Positions 22,379 through 30,603 of a DNA stretch of 64,000 nucleotides are shown here, one piece after another (within the stretch, counting starts at the first letter, position 1; the number at the start of each line of letters is the position of its first letter). This stretch comes from JAJVHZ01 sp041395385 (GTDB lineage Bacteria; Pseudomonadota; Gammaproteobacteria; JAJPIJ01). A program made the position numbers and the translations under genes. Location: contig JAWLAN010000007.1 of assembly GCA_041395385.1 (NCBI GenBank), positions 186,001 through 250,000 of the forward strand. The letters run 5' to 3'. Below the pieces are notes generated by a model, which made no database searches, was not told the origin of the DNA, and saw nothing but the letters and a program-made list of their open reading frames with translations.

Positions 22379-23431
22379 TCAGGCGTCGGCGTCGTCGGGC
22401 TTCTTCTTGCGCGTGGTGCCCGCGGCCGACGATTTCGCGGTCTTCTTCCTGGTGGTCTCCGCGGCCGACTTCTTTGCCGGAGCCGGGGCCGGGGCTTCGG
22501 CGCCCGGCGTGTTGCCGGCCTGCGGCACGGCTGCGCCTTCGCCTTCCGAGACCGCCTTCTCCGTGTCCTTGTTCATGACCACGATGCTGATGCGGCGATT
22601 GATCGGGTTGTACGGGTTCTTCTTGTCGAACAACACCGAGTCGCTCAGTCCGACCACGCGCCCGATCTTCGCCTCGCTCAGTCCGGCCTCCACCAGCGTG
22701 CGGCGTGCGGCGTTGGCGCGATCGGCGGACAGCTCCCAGTTGCTGTAGCCGTTGGTGCTGGCGAACGGAGTGCGGTCGGTGTGGCCGGAGATGCTGATCC
22801 GGTTGCCGGACTTGTTGATGACGCGCGAGACCTCCTTGAGAATGGTCTGGGTGTAGCTCTTCAGGTTGGCGCTGCCGCTGTCGAACATCGGCCGGTTTTC
22901 CTTGTCGACGATCTGGATGCGCAGCCCCTCGCTGGTGATGTCCAGCAGCAGCTGGTCCTTGAACGGCGCCAATGCCTGGCCGGCCTCGATGCTCTTCTTC
23001 AGGTCCTCGAGCAGGGACTCCATCTCGTCGCGTTCCTTCTTGCGGGCCATCTCGTCGAGCTCCTCGGCGGTGATGTCCTCCAGGGTGGCCTTGCCCGCGT
23101 TGGCGTCGTCGCTCTCGGTCTCGATCTCGCCCGGGTTGTTGTGCTGCAGGGGATTCACGCCCTCCCCGGTGGGGACGTCCATCTCGCCGCCGTGCTTGAT
23201 CATGCTGTTGCTCGCGCCGCCGGGACCGGGCACGGCGCTGGGGTTGTTGAAGTAGTCGGAGATAGCGGCCTTCTGCTCCGGCGTGGTGGATCCGAGCAGC
23301 CACATCAGCATGAAGAAGGCCATCATGGCCGTCACGAAATCGGCGAACGCGACCTTCCACGAGCCGCCGTGATGGCCGTGCCCGCCCTTCTTGATCCGCT
23401 TGATGATGATCGGCTGGTTGTCGTTCGCCAT
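22379..23431 (-). CDS. motB: MotB flagellar stator protein
   Basis: A 350-residue stator subunit. It has one membrane helix near residues 29-50 (FADFVTAMMAFFMLMWLL) with the proton-carrying Asp31, a plug region, and a C-terminal OmpA-like peptidoglycan-binding domain at about 170-290 (ISGHTDRTPFASTNGYSNWE). The extension after 300 is rich in Ala, Lys and Pro (AETTRKKTAKSS) and is longer than usual. It lies 36 bases behind motA in the same direction. It faces the kup gene tail to tail. Confidence 0.95.
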   Translation of the reverse strand: MANDNQPIIIKRIKKGGHGHHGGSWKVAFADFVTAMMAFFMLMWLLGSTTPEQKAAISDYFNNPSAVPGPGGASNSMIKHGGEMDVPTGEGVNPLQHNNPGEIETESDDANAGKATLEDITAEELDEMARKKERDEMESLLEDLKKSIEAGQALAPFKDQLLLDITSEGLRIQIVDKENRPMFDSGSANLKSYTQTILKEVSRVINKSGNRISISGHTDRTPFASTNGYSNWELSADRANAARRTLVEAGLSEAKIGRVVGLSDSVLFDKKNPYNPINRRISIVVMNKDTEKAVSEGEGAAVPQAGNTPGAEAPAPAPAKKSAAETTRKKTAKSSAAGTTRKKKPDDADA

Positions 23432-23467
23432 GGCGCCTTCCCCTTACCGCCCGCTCGCCGGCGCGAT

Positions 23468-24322
23468 CTACTTCTTCTGCTTCACGTGCGCTTCCAGTTC
23501 CCTGAAGCTCGGCCGCTCGTTGGAGAAGATGGCCTTGCGCCCGAACTCCACCGCGACCTGCGGCGCGTAGCCCTGCAGGGAGGCGACGATGGTCGTCTTC
23601 AGGCATTTGTAGAACTGGGATTCATCGCGGCCGATGTGCTCCATCAGCGAGGAGAACGGGCCGAAGAAGCCGTAGGCGAACAGGATGCCGAGCAGGGTGC
23701 CGACCAGCGCCACGGCGACGTGATGGCCGAGCTCCTCCGGCGGCCCGCCGAGGTGGCTCATGGTAATGACGATGCCGAGCACCGCGGCGACGATACCGAA
23801 GCCCGGCAGGCCGTCGGCGATGCGCGAGACCGCGGAGGGCACCTGGTGGGCCTCCTCGTGGTGCGTCTCCAGCTCGACCTCCATCAGGTTCTCCAGCTCG
23901 ATGGCGTTCATGTTGCCGCCGACCATCATCCGCAGGTAGTCGGTGATGAAGTCCACGACGTGGTGATCCTTCTGGATCGTCGGGTATTTCTTGAAGATGG
24001 CGCTCTTCTCGGGCTCCTCGACGTCCGCTTCCAGCGCCATCAGGCCTTCCTTGCGGGCCTTGGTCAGCAGGTCGTACATGAGCGCGAGCGCGTCCATGTA
24101 CAGCGGCTTCTTGTACCTGGAGCCCTTGAACAGGGCCCCGAAGCCCTTCAGCACCGATTTGATGACCTTGAAGGGATTGGAGATGATGAAGGCGCCGACG
24201 GCGGCGCCCAGGATGACGAGCAGTTCCAGCGGCTGGATGATGGCGCCGATGTGCCCGCCCGACAGGACGAAGCCTGACAGGATGCAGCCCATCATCACGA
24301 TGATCCCGCCGATAACGTTCAT
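23468..24322 (-). CDS. motA: MotA flagellar stator protein
   Basis: A 284-residue stator subunit with four membrane helices. The first reads IGGIIVMMGCILSGFVLSGG, the conserved proline region is LPGFGIVAAVLGIVI, and the cytoplasmic loop has the charged residues expected to contact FliG (ARKEGLMALE). It resembles the proton-driven E. coli type. I chose the internal ATG 24322, since the family starts right at MNVIGG. A sigma-28-like promoter lies about 40 bases upstream. No other flagellar genes are in the window. Confidence 0.94.
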   Translation of the reverse strand: MNVIGGIIVMMGCILSGFVLSGGHIGAIIQPLELLVILGAAVGAFIISNPFKVIKSVLKGFGALFKGSRYKKPLYMDALALMYDLLTKARKEGLMALEADVEEPEKSAIFKKYPTIQKDHHVVDFITDYLRMMVGGNMNAIELENLMEVELETHHEEAHQVPSAVSRIADGLPGFGIVAAVLGIVITMSHLGGPPEELGHHVAVALVGTLLGILFAYGFFGPFSSLMEHIGRDESQFYKCLKTTIVASLQGYAPQVAVEFGRKAIFSNERPSFRELEAHVKQKK

Positions 24323-24364
24323 ATTCCCTCGCCCCCACATCCGGCTCGCAGATAACCTTCGAAT

Positions 24365-24391
24365 CTATCGACCGTATCGGCCGTTTCTTGA
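24365..24391 (-). promoter_or_regulatory. Candidate sigma-28 (FliA) promoter of motAB
   Basis: On the minus strand TCAAGAAA, exactly 11 bases, then GTCGATAG fits the flagellar sigma consensus TAAAGTTT-N11-GCCGATAA: four of the five key -35 bases and six of eight -10 bases match. It lies about 42 bases upstream of the motA start. The rest of 24323-24583 carries nothing else I can identify. Confidence 0.65.
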
Positions 24392-24583
24392 CCTGGGCAG
24401 AGGCCCCCGGGACCGGCCGGCGCCGCCGACGGCAGGAGCATCGCCGGGCGCATGGCCGCGGGCCGGCGCACCCTCTGGCCGAGGGACGGAGGGCGGGCAG
24501 GGGCAGATCTCCTTCAGCTTCCTTGTGCGCGCGCGTTCGCGTTACACTCGCCAAGGGGTGCTACACCGCGGGGAATCCATAAC

Positions 24584-25987
24584 GTGAACAATATCTTCCG
24601 TACCAAGCATCTGACGCCGGACACCCATGGACAAAGCGGGCTGCGGCGCTGCCTGACGGCCTTCGACCTGACCCTGCTGGGCGTCGGCGCCATCATCGGC
24701 ACCGGCATCTTCGTGCTGACCGGCATCGCCGCGGCCACCCAGTCCGGCCCGGCGGTGGTGCTCTCCTTCATCGTCTCGGGCATCGCCTGCACCTTCGCGG
24801 CGCTGTCCTACGCCGAGCTCTCGTCGAGCGTGGGCGGATGCGGCAGCGCCTACGGCTACAGCTACGCCGCCTTCGGCGAGGTCTTCGCCTGGATCATCGG
24901 CTGGGACCTGATCCTCGAATACGGCGTGGCGGTCGCGGCCGTGGCCAACGGCTGGTCGGGTTACTTCGGCAGGGTGCTCGGGCTGATGGGTTTCACCATC
25001 CCGGAGATGTGGACCAAGGCGCCGTCCATGGGCGGCTACGTGAACCTGCCCGCGGTGGGGATCGTCTTCCTGCTGATGGTGCTGCTCATCATCGGGGTGA
25101 AGGAGAGCGCGCGCACCAACGCGATCGCCGTGGCCATCAAGCTGGGGACGATCGCGGTGTTCCTGGCGGTGGCCGTGTTCAACGTCCATCCCGAGAACTG
25201 GTCGCCGTTCATGCCGTTCGGCTGGTTCGGCCACGGCGAGGACGGCAGGCCGATAGGCGTGCTCGCCGGCGCCTCGCTGGTATTCTTCGCGTACGTCGGC
25301 TTTGACGCCGTGTCCACGGCCGCGGAAGAGGCGAGCAATCCTAAGCGCGATCTGCCGATCGGCATTATCGGCTCGCTGCTGTTCTGCACGATCATCTATA
25401 TCGTGGTCTCGGGTCTCCTGACCGGCATGGTGCCCTACACCTCGCTCAACGTCTCCTATCCGGTCGCCTATGCGCTGGAGCAGGTCGGTGTGCGCTGGGC
25501 CTCGGCGCTGGTCGCGACCGGCGCCTTCATGGGACTGACCACCGTGATGCTGGTGCTCTATTACGGCTTGACGCGCATCATCTTCGCGATGGGGCGCGAC
25601 GGCCTGCTGCCGCCTTATCTCGGCCACGTCAATCCGCGCACGCAGACGCCGGTGCGCGTGATCACCATCTGCGGCGTGCTGATGATGGTGATCGCCGGCT
25701 TCATCCCGCTGGGCGAGCTGGCCGAGCTGGTGAACATCGGCACGCTGGCGGCCTTCGTGATGGTCTGCATCGGCGTCATCGTGCTGCGCCGGACCCGGCC
25801 CGACATGCATCGTCCGTTCGTCACGCCGTGGAGCCCGCTCTTCCCGCTGCTGGGGGCGCTGTCGTGCGGCGCGCTGATGGCCTTCCTGCCCGTGCACACC
25901 TGGGAGCGGTTCATCATCTGGCTGGCGATCGGCATGGTGATCTATTTCGGCTACTCGGTTCGTCACAGCCGGCTTGCGACCGCCTGA
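24584..25987 (+). CDS. APC-superfamily (cationic) amino acid permease
   Basis: A 467-residue permease with about twelve transmembrane segments and the APC signature in helix 1 (GVGAIIGTGIFVLTGIAA). Together with the N-terminal FRTKHL stretch and GGCGSAYGYSYAAFGE it matches the CAT/YfnA-like cationic amino acid transporter subgroup. It should import an amino acid in exchange for, or with, protons. The GTG at 24584 is preferred because the conserved N-terminus starts there; a longer upstream reading is arginine-rich and unconserved-looking. Confidence 0.9.
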   Translation: MNNIFRTKHLTPDTHGQSGLRRCLTAFDLTLLGVGAIIGTGIFVLTGIAAATQSGPAVVLSFIVSGIACTFAALSYAELSSSVGGCGSAYGYSYAAFGEVFAWIIGWDLILEYGVAVAAVANGWSGYFGRVLGLMGFTIPEMWTKAPSMGGYVNLPAVGIVFLLMVLLIIGVKESARTNAIAVAIKLGTIAVFLAVAVFNVHPENWSPFMPFGWFGHGEDGRPIGVLAGASLVFFAYVGFDAVSTAAEEASNPKRDLPIGIIGSLLFCTIIYIVVSGLLTGMVPYTSLNVSYPVAYALEQVGVRWASALVATGAFMGLTTVMLVLYYGLTRIIFAMGRDGLLPPYLGHVNPRTQTPVRVITICGVLMMVIAGFIPLGELAELVNIGTLAAFVMVCIGVIVLRRTRPDMHRPFVTPWSPLFPLLGALSCGALMAFLPVHTWERFIIWLAIGMVIYFGYSVRHSRLATA

Positions 25988-26003
25988 GCGGCGGTGCGCG
26001 CGC

Positions 26004-26756
26004 CTAGAGCTGCTCGAGATAGGCCACGCCGCCCAGTTGCCGCATCTGGCGCATGATCCAGGCGCGGCGATCCAGGACGTAGCCGGACGGCGCCTCGGCG
26101 CGCAGACGCAGCGGGTTGGGAAGCACGGCGGCCAGCAGTGCGGCGTCGCCGGCGCTGAGCGAGCCGGGCGCGCGGCGCAGGAGATAGGTGGACGCAGCCG
26201 GCACGCCGTAAACCCCGTCGCCGAACTGGGCGATGTTCAGATACACCTCCAGGGTGCGGCGCTTGCTCCAGGCCATCTCGATCAGCGCCGTGAACCACGC
26301 CTCGAGCCCCTTGCGAAACATGCTCTTGCCTGGCCAGAGGAACAGGTTCTTCGCGACCTGCTGCGAGATGGTGCTGGCGCCGCGCACGGTGCCCTCGCGC
26401 CGGTTGCGCTGCCACGCCTTGCGGATGGCCCGCAGGTCGAAGCCGGAGTGGTGGGGGAAGAGCTGATCCTCGGCGGCGATCACCGCCAGCGCCGCATTGG
26501 GCGAGAGCTTTTCCCAATCGAGCCACACGTAACGCGTCCGGTAGTCCTCGCGGCCGTCGCGCAACGCCTGCCATTTCGCCCGCAGCATGAAGGCGCTGGT
26601 GGGGGGATCGAGATGCCGCAAGGCCAGCACCGGGCCCGCCGTCATCACCAGGAACACGCACAGCACCGCGGCGATCCATCGCCAGGGGCGAAATCGTCTC
26701 GGCGTCCTTCGGCGCGCCATCGCGCGCCGGCGTTTTCGGTCCGGGTCCGGATGCAT
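26004..26756 (-). CDS. mtgA: Monofunctional peptidoglycan glycosyltransferase MtgA
   Basis: A 250-residue GT51 enzyme. One N-terminal membrane helix near residues 27-47 anchors it, and the periplasmic domain shows the five GT51 motifs, including AAEDQLFPHHSGFD with the catalytic glutamate, GASTISQQVAKNLFLWPGKS, and LEVYLNIAQFGDGVYG. It polymerises lipid II into glycan strands and has no transpeptidase domain. The start could also be ATG 26720; the longer one is given. It faces the permease gene tail to tail. Confidence 0.94.
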   Translation of the reverse strand: MHPDPDRKRRRAMARRRTPRRFRPWRWIAAVLCVFLVMTAGPVLALRHLDPPTSAFMLRAKWQALRDGREDYRTRYVWLDWEKLSPNAALAVIAAEDQLFPHHSGFDLRAIRKAWQRNRREGTVRGASTISQQVAKNLFLWPGKSMFRKGLEAWFTALIEMAWSKRRTLEVYLNIAQFGDGVYGVPAASTYLLRRAPGSLSAGDAALLAAVLPNPLRLRAEAPSGYVLDRRAWIMRQMRQLGGVAYLEQL

Positions 26757-26869
26757 CGGGCGAAACGGGGGGCGGCCGGCGTGCGGGCGCTGATTCGCGG
26801 TCCCTGCGCGGGTGCGGGCGGCACGCCTGCGGCGCGCGCCCGCGGATTCCGGCGCTATTCTATCGCCCC

Positions 26870-27931
26870 ATGAGCGAGATTGTGTGCTCCTGCCGCGCCG
26901 GCTTCGAGCGCGACTGCCGCGAGGAATTCGTGAAAAGGGCGCTGGCGCGCGGCATGGGGCCGTTGCCGGGCGCGTCGATCCCGGGGACCGGATACGTCGC
27001 CGTCCGCACTGCCGGTTCCGACGGCGACGAGGAGGGATTGCGCGCGCTGCTCGCGCCGTGGCCGGTGTTCGCCCGGCAGACGTGGCTCGCGCGGGCCTGG
27101 CTTCCGGATCTTCCCGCCCGCGATCGGGTGAGCCCGATCCTGACCGCGGCCGCCGCGCTGCGTCAGCGCGTGAGCGAGGTGTGGGTGGAGACCGCCGATG
27201 CGGCCGCGACGCGTCTGCTGATGCCGCTGTGCCGCGGCCTGGAGCGTCATCTGCGAACGGCTCTCACGACGAGCGGGCTGTTGCGGCCGGAAGCCGGACT
27301 GCCCCGCCTGCACGTCTTTCTTGCCGCCTCCACGAGCGCCTACCTGGGCTATGCGGATCCGCGCGAGACCTCGCCCTGGCCGATGGGGATCCCGCGGCTG
27401 CGCATGCCGCGCGCGGCCCCGAGCCGCTCGGTGCTGAAGCTCGAGGAGGCCTTGCTGGTGTTCCTGACCGAGGCGCAACGCCGCCGCAGCCTGAAGCCCG
27501 GCATGCTCGCCGTCGATCTCGGCGCAGCGCCGGGCGGATGGAGCTGGCTGCTCGCTCGTCACAGCCTGAGGGTGATTGCCGTGGACAATGGCCGGCTCGC
27601 GCCGGCCGCGATCGCGACCGGGCTGGTCGAGCACCGGCGCGAGGACGGCTTCGATTTCCGCCCGCGGGGGAAGGTGGACTGGATGGTGTGCGACATCGTC
27701 GAGCAGCCCTCGCGCGTGGCGCAGCGCATGAGCCAGTGGTTCGCGCACTCCTGGTGCCGGCACGCCGTGTTCAATTTGAAGCTGCCGATGAAGCGACGCT
27801 ACGAGGCGGTGATCGAGGCGCGCGCCACCATCGAGCGGGCGTTGGCCGGGCGCAAGTTCGACCTCGCATTCCGGCAGCTCTATCACGACCGCGAGGAGGT
27901 CACCGGTTTCTACCGCGACCTGCAAGGCTGA
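26870..27931 (+). CDS. rlmM: 23S rRNA 2'-O-ribose methyltransferase RlmM
   Basis: A 353-residue methyltransferase that modifies C2498 of 23S rRNA. An N-terminal THUMP-like domain (VCSCRAGFERDCREEF) precedes a Rossmann domain with the SAM-binding motif VDLGAAPGGWSWLLAR and the DxxE-type catalytic stretch ending in KLPMKRRYE. The length matches E. coli RlmM (366). The stop overlaps the next gene's ATG by one base. Confidence 0.94.
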   Translation: MSEIVCSCRAGFERDCREEFVKRALARGMGPLPGASIPGTGYVAVRTAGSDGDEEGLRALLAPWPVFARQTWLARAWLPDLPARDRVSPILTAAAALRQRVSEVWVETADAAATRLLMPLCRGLERHLRTALTTSGLLRPEAGLPRLHVFLAASTSAYLGYADPRETSPWPMGIPRLRMPRAAPSRSVLKLEEALLVFLTEAQRRRSLKPGMLAVDLGAAPGGWSWLLARHSLRVIAVDNGRLAPAAIATGLVEHRREDGFDFRPRGKVDWMVCDIVEQPSRVAQRMSQWFAHSWCRHAVFNLKLPMKRRYEAVIEARATIERALAGRKFDLAFRQLYHDREEVTGFYRDLQG

Positions 27932-29013
27932 TGCGGACACGAACCCTGTACGTCGCGATCACCTATCACGGCTATGGGCACATCGCCCAGACCGCGCCCG
28001 TGGTCAACGCGCTGTGCGCGCGCCGGCCCGATCTGCGCGTGGTCGTGGAATCCGCCGCGCCGCGGGCGGTGCTGTCGAACCACTTTCACGTGCCGTTCGA
28101 GCACGTGGAATGCGGCACGGACTTCGGCATGGTCATGCACGACTCGCTGGACGTCGACGCGCCCGCGAGTCACGCGCGCTACCTCGCCCAGCTCGCGCGC
28201 TGGGAGGAGGAGATCGAGGCGTCGGTGCAGCGACTGCGCCGGCACCGCCCCTCGCTGCTGCTCGGCAACGTGCCCTACGTCCCGCTGCTCGCGGCGCGCC
28301 GTTTCGGCTGCCCGGCGATCGCGCTGTGCTCGCTGAACTGGGCGGAGATCTACCTGCCGTATTGCGCGGCGTTGCCGGGGGCCGCGGAGGTGCATGCGCG
28401 CCTGCTCGGGGCCTATGCCTTGGCGCATGTCTTCATCCGCCCGGCGCCGAGCATGCCGATGCCGGCGCTCGCCAACACGCTCGGGGTGGGCCCGATCGCG
28501 CGCACCGGCCGGCGCGATCCGGCGCGCCTGAAGTCGTGCCTCGGACTCGCGCCCGGCACGCGCGTCGTGGCCGTGTTCATGGGCGGGGTCCCCACACCGC
28601 TGCCGCTGGCGCGCTGGCCCCGATCCGAGGGTGTGCACTGGCTGGTGGGCGGCAGCGACTGCCCGCAGCGTCCGGACATGACGCCGCTCGATCGACCCGG
28701 CATGCCCTACATCGACGTCGTGACGAGTTGCGATGCGCTGATCACGAAGCCGGGATACGGCGGGTTCGCCGAGGCCGCATGCAACGGCATACCCGTGCTC
28801 TACGTCGAGCGCGAGGGATGGCCGGAATCGCCCTACCTCGTCACCTGGCTGGGGCAGCACGCGCGATGCCTGGCGCTCGATCGGGCCGCACTCACGACCG
28901 GCGCGGTCGTGGCGCGGCTTCGGCAGTTGTGGGCCATGCCGGCCCGGCCGGCGGTGCCGCCGCGCGGCATCGCAGAGGCGGCCGAGCGTCTGGCGGCCGT
29001 GATCAACGAATGA
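27931..29013 (+). CDS. GT-B-like glycosyltransferase-related protein
   Basis: A 360-residue protein with a two-domain GT-B look. The N-terminus (VAITYHGYGHIAQTAPVVNA) resembles the acceptor domain of the UDP-glycosyltransferase/MurG group, and the C-terminal DALITKPGYGGFAEAACNGI resembles their nucleotide-sugar site. It overlaps rlmM by one base, so it is translationally coupled. Donor and acceptor are unknown. A role in cell-surface or nucleotide-sugar metabolism is only inference. Confidence 0.75.
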   Translation: MRTRTLYVAITYHGYGHIAQTAPVVNALCARRPDLRVVVESAAPRAVLSNHFHVPFEHVECGTDFGMVMHDSLDVDAPASHARYLAQLARWEEEIEASVQRLRRHRPSLLLGNVPYVPLLAARRFGCPAIALCSLNWAEIYLPYCAALPGAAEVHARLLGAYALAHVFIRPAPSMPMPALANTLGVGPIARTGRRDPARLKSCLGLAPGTRVVAVFMGGVPTPLPLARWPRSEGVHWLVGGSDCPQRPDMTPLDRPGMPYIDVVTSCDALITKPGYGGFAEAACNGIPVLYVEREGWPESPYLVTWLGQHARCLALDRAALTTGAVVARLRQLWAMPARPAVPPRGIAEAAERLAAVINE

Positions 29014-29028
29014 GAGGGCAGGGAAACG

Positions 29029-29060
29029 CGCGGCGGCGGCCCGTCGGGTCCGCCGCCGCG
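29029..29060. terminator. Bidirectional hairpin
   Basis: A perfect 11-base GC stem (29029-29039 and 29050-29060) with a 10-base loop lies between the convergent glycosyltransferase and phasin-like genes. No T-run follows, so termination strength is uncertain. Confidence 0.6.
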
Positions 29061-29073
29061 ATTGGAGGCGAAA

Positions 29074-29394
29074 TCAGCTCGCTGCGACCTTCTTCAGTCT
29101 TACCTGCACCTTGCTCTGATCGTCGTGGAACGACTCCATCCCGGTTTTCAGCGCCGTCGTGCCGGCCTTGAAAAGCGGATTGTCGAATGACAGGCAGCTC
29201 ATCTTCCAGCACGCGTCCATCATCGAAAGCTGGATCTCCATCCAGTTCTTCCAGGCGTCGAAACCCATCTGATACAAGGTGCCGAAGCTCCCGGGATCGC
29301 CCCACGCCCGCCACTGAGTCTCGGCCAGACGCATGCTGCGGTCCATGAACTCGGTCATCTCGGTCATGGATTTCGACGTGTCAGTCGTCGTCAT
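29074..29394 (-). CDS. Small phasin-like protein of unknown function
   Basis: A 106-residue, Met- and Trp-rich helical protein (MAETQWRAW-like pattern with FDAWKNWMEIQLSMMDACWK). The length and amphipathic pattern resemble phasins, which coat polyhydroxyalkanoate granules, but I do not recognise a defined family and there are no PHA genes in the window. A very good ribosome site (GAGGAGG) precedes the ATG, so it is probably well expressed. Confidence 0.65.
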   Translation of the reverse strand: MTTTDTSKSMTEMTEFMDRSMRLAETQWRAWGDPGSFGTLYQMGFDAWKNWMEIQLSMMDACWKMSCLSFDNPLFKAGTTALKTGMESFHDDQSKVQVRLKKVAAS

Positions 29395-29517
29395 GGTGTG
29401 GACCTCCTCGAATTGCTCTGCTTGGCGTCCGAGCCGGTGGGAACACCGCCCCCCTCCCGGGGGCGGAAAAGAACCGGGGCCGGTCGGCCGCCGCGACGCA
29501 GGCCCGGTGATGCCGGA

Positions 29518-29958
29518 TTATTCGCTCGCCGTCCGCAGGTGAGTGCTGATGGCCGTCGGATCCAGGCGCACCAGGTCCTGATTGAGCGTCTTGACGATCC
29601 GGTCGACCGAGTTGGCGCTCAGCCGCTTGCGAAGCTCGCCGAGGAAGCGGGGCGCGGCGACGATGATCAGCTGCTCGAACTGACCCTGCGCGCGCGCCTC
29701 GTCGATGCGCTCGGCGACCTCGTGGGCGAACATCTGCATCTGATGTTCGTCCGGGTCGTTGCGTGTCTCGTAGGAGTGATGCACCGACCCGCTTGCGGAG
29801 CTGAACGAGCGGCCCGGGCGGTCCTGCGAGAGCTCGCGCGTGGGCTTCCTGCCCTCCGGGTTGACGAGATCGGCAAGCTCCTGCAACTGGCCGTCGGCCC
29901 CCATGCGGGAGAAGAAACGGGCTCGCGCGGAATCGGCAACCACCACCCACTGACGCAT
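29518..29958 (-). CDS. Host-attachment-type (Host_attach) protein
   Basis: A 146-residue soluble protein of the family annotated as 'host attachment protein', starting at MRQWVVVADSARARFF with SYETRNDPDEHQMQMFA and APRFLGELRKRL later. The family name comes from an Agrobacterium protein for plant attachment, but the domain resembles eRF1/aRF-like folds and homologues are widespread in free-living bacteria, so the name should not be read as function. I chose ATG 29958, after GGAGGG, over an upstream reading. Confidence 0.85.
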   Translation of the reverse strand: MRQWVVVADSARARFFSRMGADGQLQELADLVNPEGRKPTRELSQDRPGRSFSSASGSVHHSYETRNDPDEHQMQMFAHEVAERIDEARAQGQFEQLIIVAAPRFLGELRKRLSANSVDRIVKTLNQDLVRLDPTAISTHLRTASE

Positions 29959-30114
29959 GCAACACCCTCCATCGACCGTAGAAGTAGAATGAAAACAGGA
30001 AGCTACCAATTCTGGCGACCCGGTCCCTGATTCGGATCAGCCGTGCGGCCCCGTTCGACAGCGGCAGCCGCTTTCAGGATAATGTCGCCTTTTTTCAGCG
30101 GGATGACAGCAAAT

Positions 30115-30603
30115 ATGGCCGAGTCACCACGCGTAGGCGTCATCATGGGCAGCCGGTCCGACTGGGAGACCATGCGGCTGGCTGCGGACATTCTCTCAGA
30201 GTTCAGTGTAGACCACGAGTGCCGCATCGTCTCCGCGCACCGCACGCCCGAACTGCTCGCGCAATACGCGCGCGAGGCAGAGAAACGAGGCCTGCAGGTC
30301 ATCATCGCGGGCGCCGGCGGCGCGGCGCACCTGCCCGGCATGGTGGCGGCGCACACGCTGCTTCCGGTCATCGGCGTTCCGGTGCAGAGCAAGGCTCTGA
30401 AGGGGCTGGATTCCCTGCTATCCATCGTGCAGATGCCGGCGGGCGTCCCGGTGGCGACGGTGGCCATCGGCGAGGCGGGCGCGCGCAACGCCGGGTTGCT
30501 GGCGGTGGCGATGCTCGCCAATTCCGATACCGGGCTTCGGGAAAGGCTCCGGGAGTTCCGCGCCGCCCAGACGCAGCGGGTGCTGGAGGAAAAACTCCCA
30601 TGA
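30115..30603 (+). CDS. purE: N5-carboxyaminoimidazole ribonucleotide mutase PurE
   Basis: A 162-residue class I PurE that converts N5-CAIR to CAIR in purine synthesis. It shows VGVIMGSRSDWETM, the catalytic-histidine motif SAHRTPE and the GAGGAAHLPGM loop. ATG 30103 is an alternative start adding four residues. Its stop overlaps the purK start (ATGA at 30600), the usual operon layout, which matters because purK is broken here. Confidence 0.94.
   Translation: MAESPRVGVIMGSRSDWETMRLAADILSEFSVDHECRIVSAHRTPELLAQYAREAEKRGLQVIIAGAGGAAHLPGMVAAHTLLPVIGVPVQSKALKGLDSLLSIVQMPAGVPVATVAIGEAGARNAGLLAVAMLANSDTGLRERLREFRAAQTQRVLEEKLP

Noticed and set aside
20549..24277. A 1242-residue open frame on the plus strand and a 1099-residue one on the minus
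   Set aside because: They cross kup, motB and motA in other frames, with no recognisable domain, so they are shadows.
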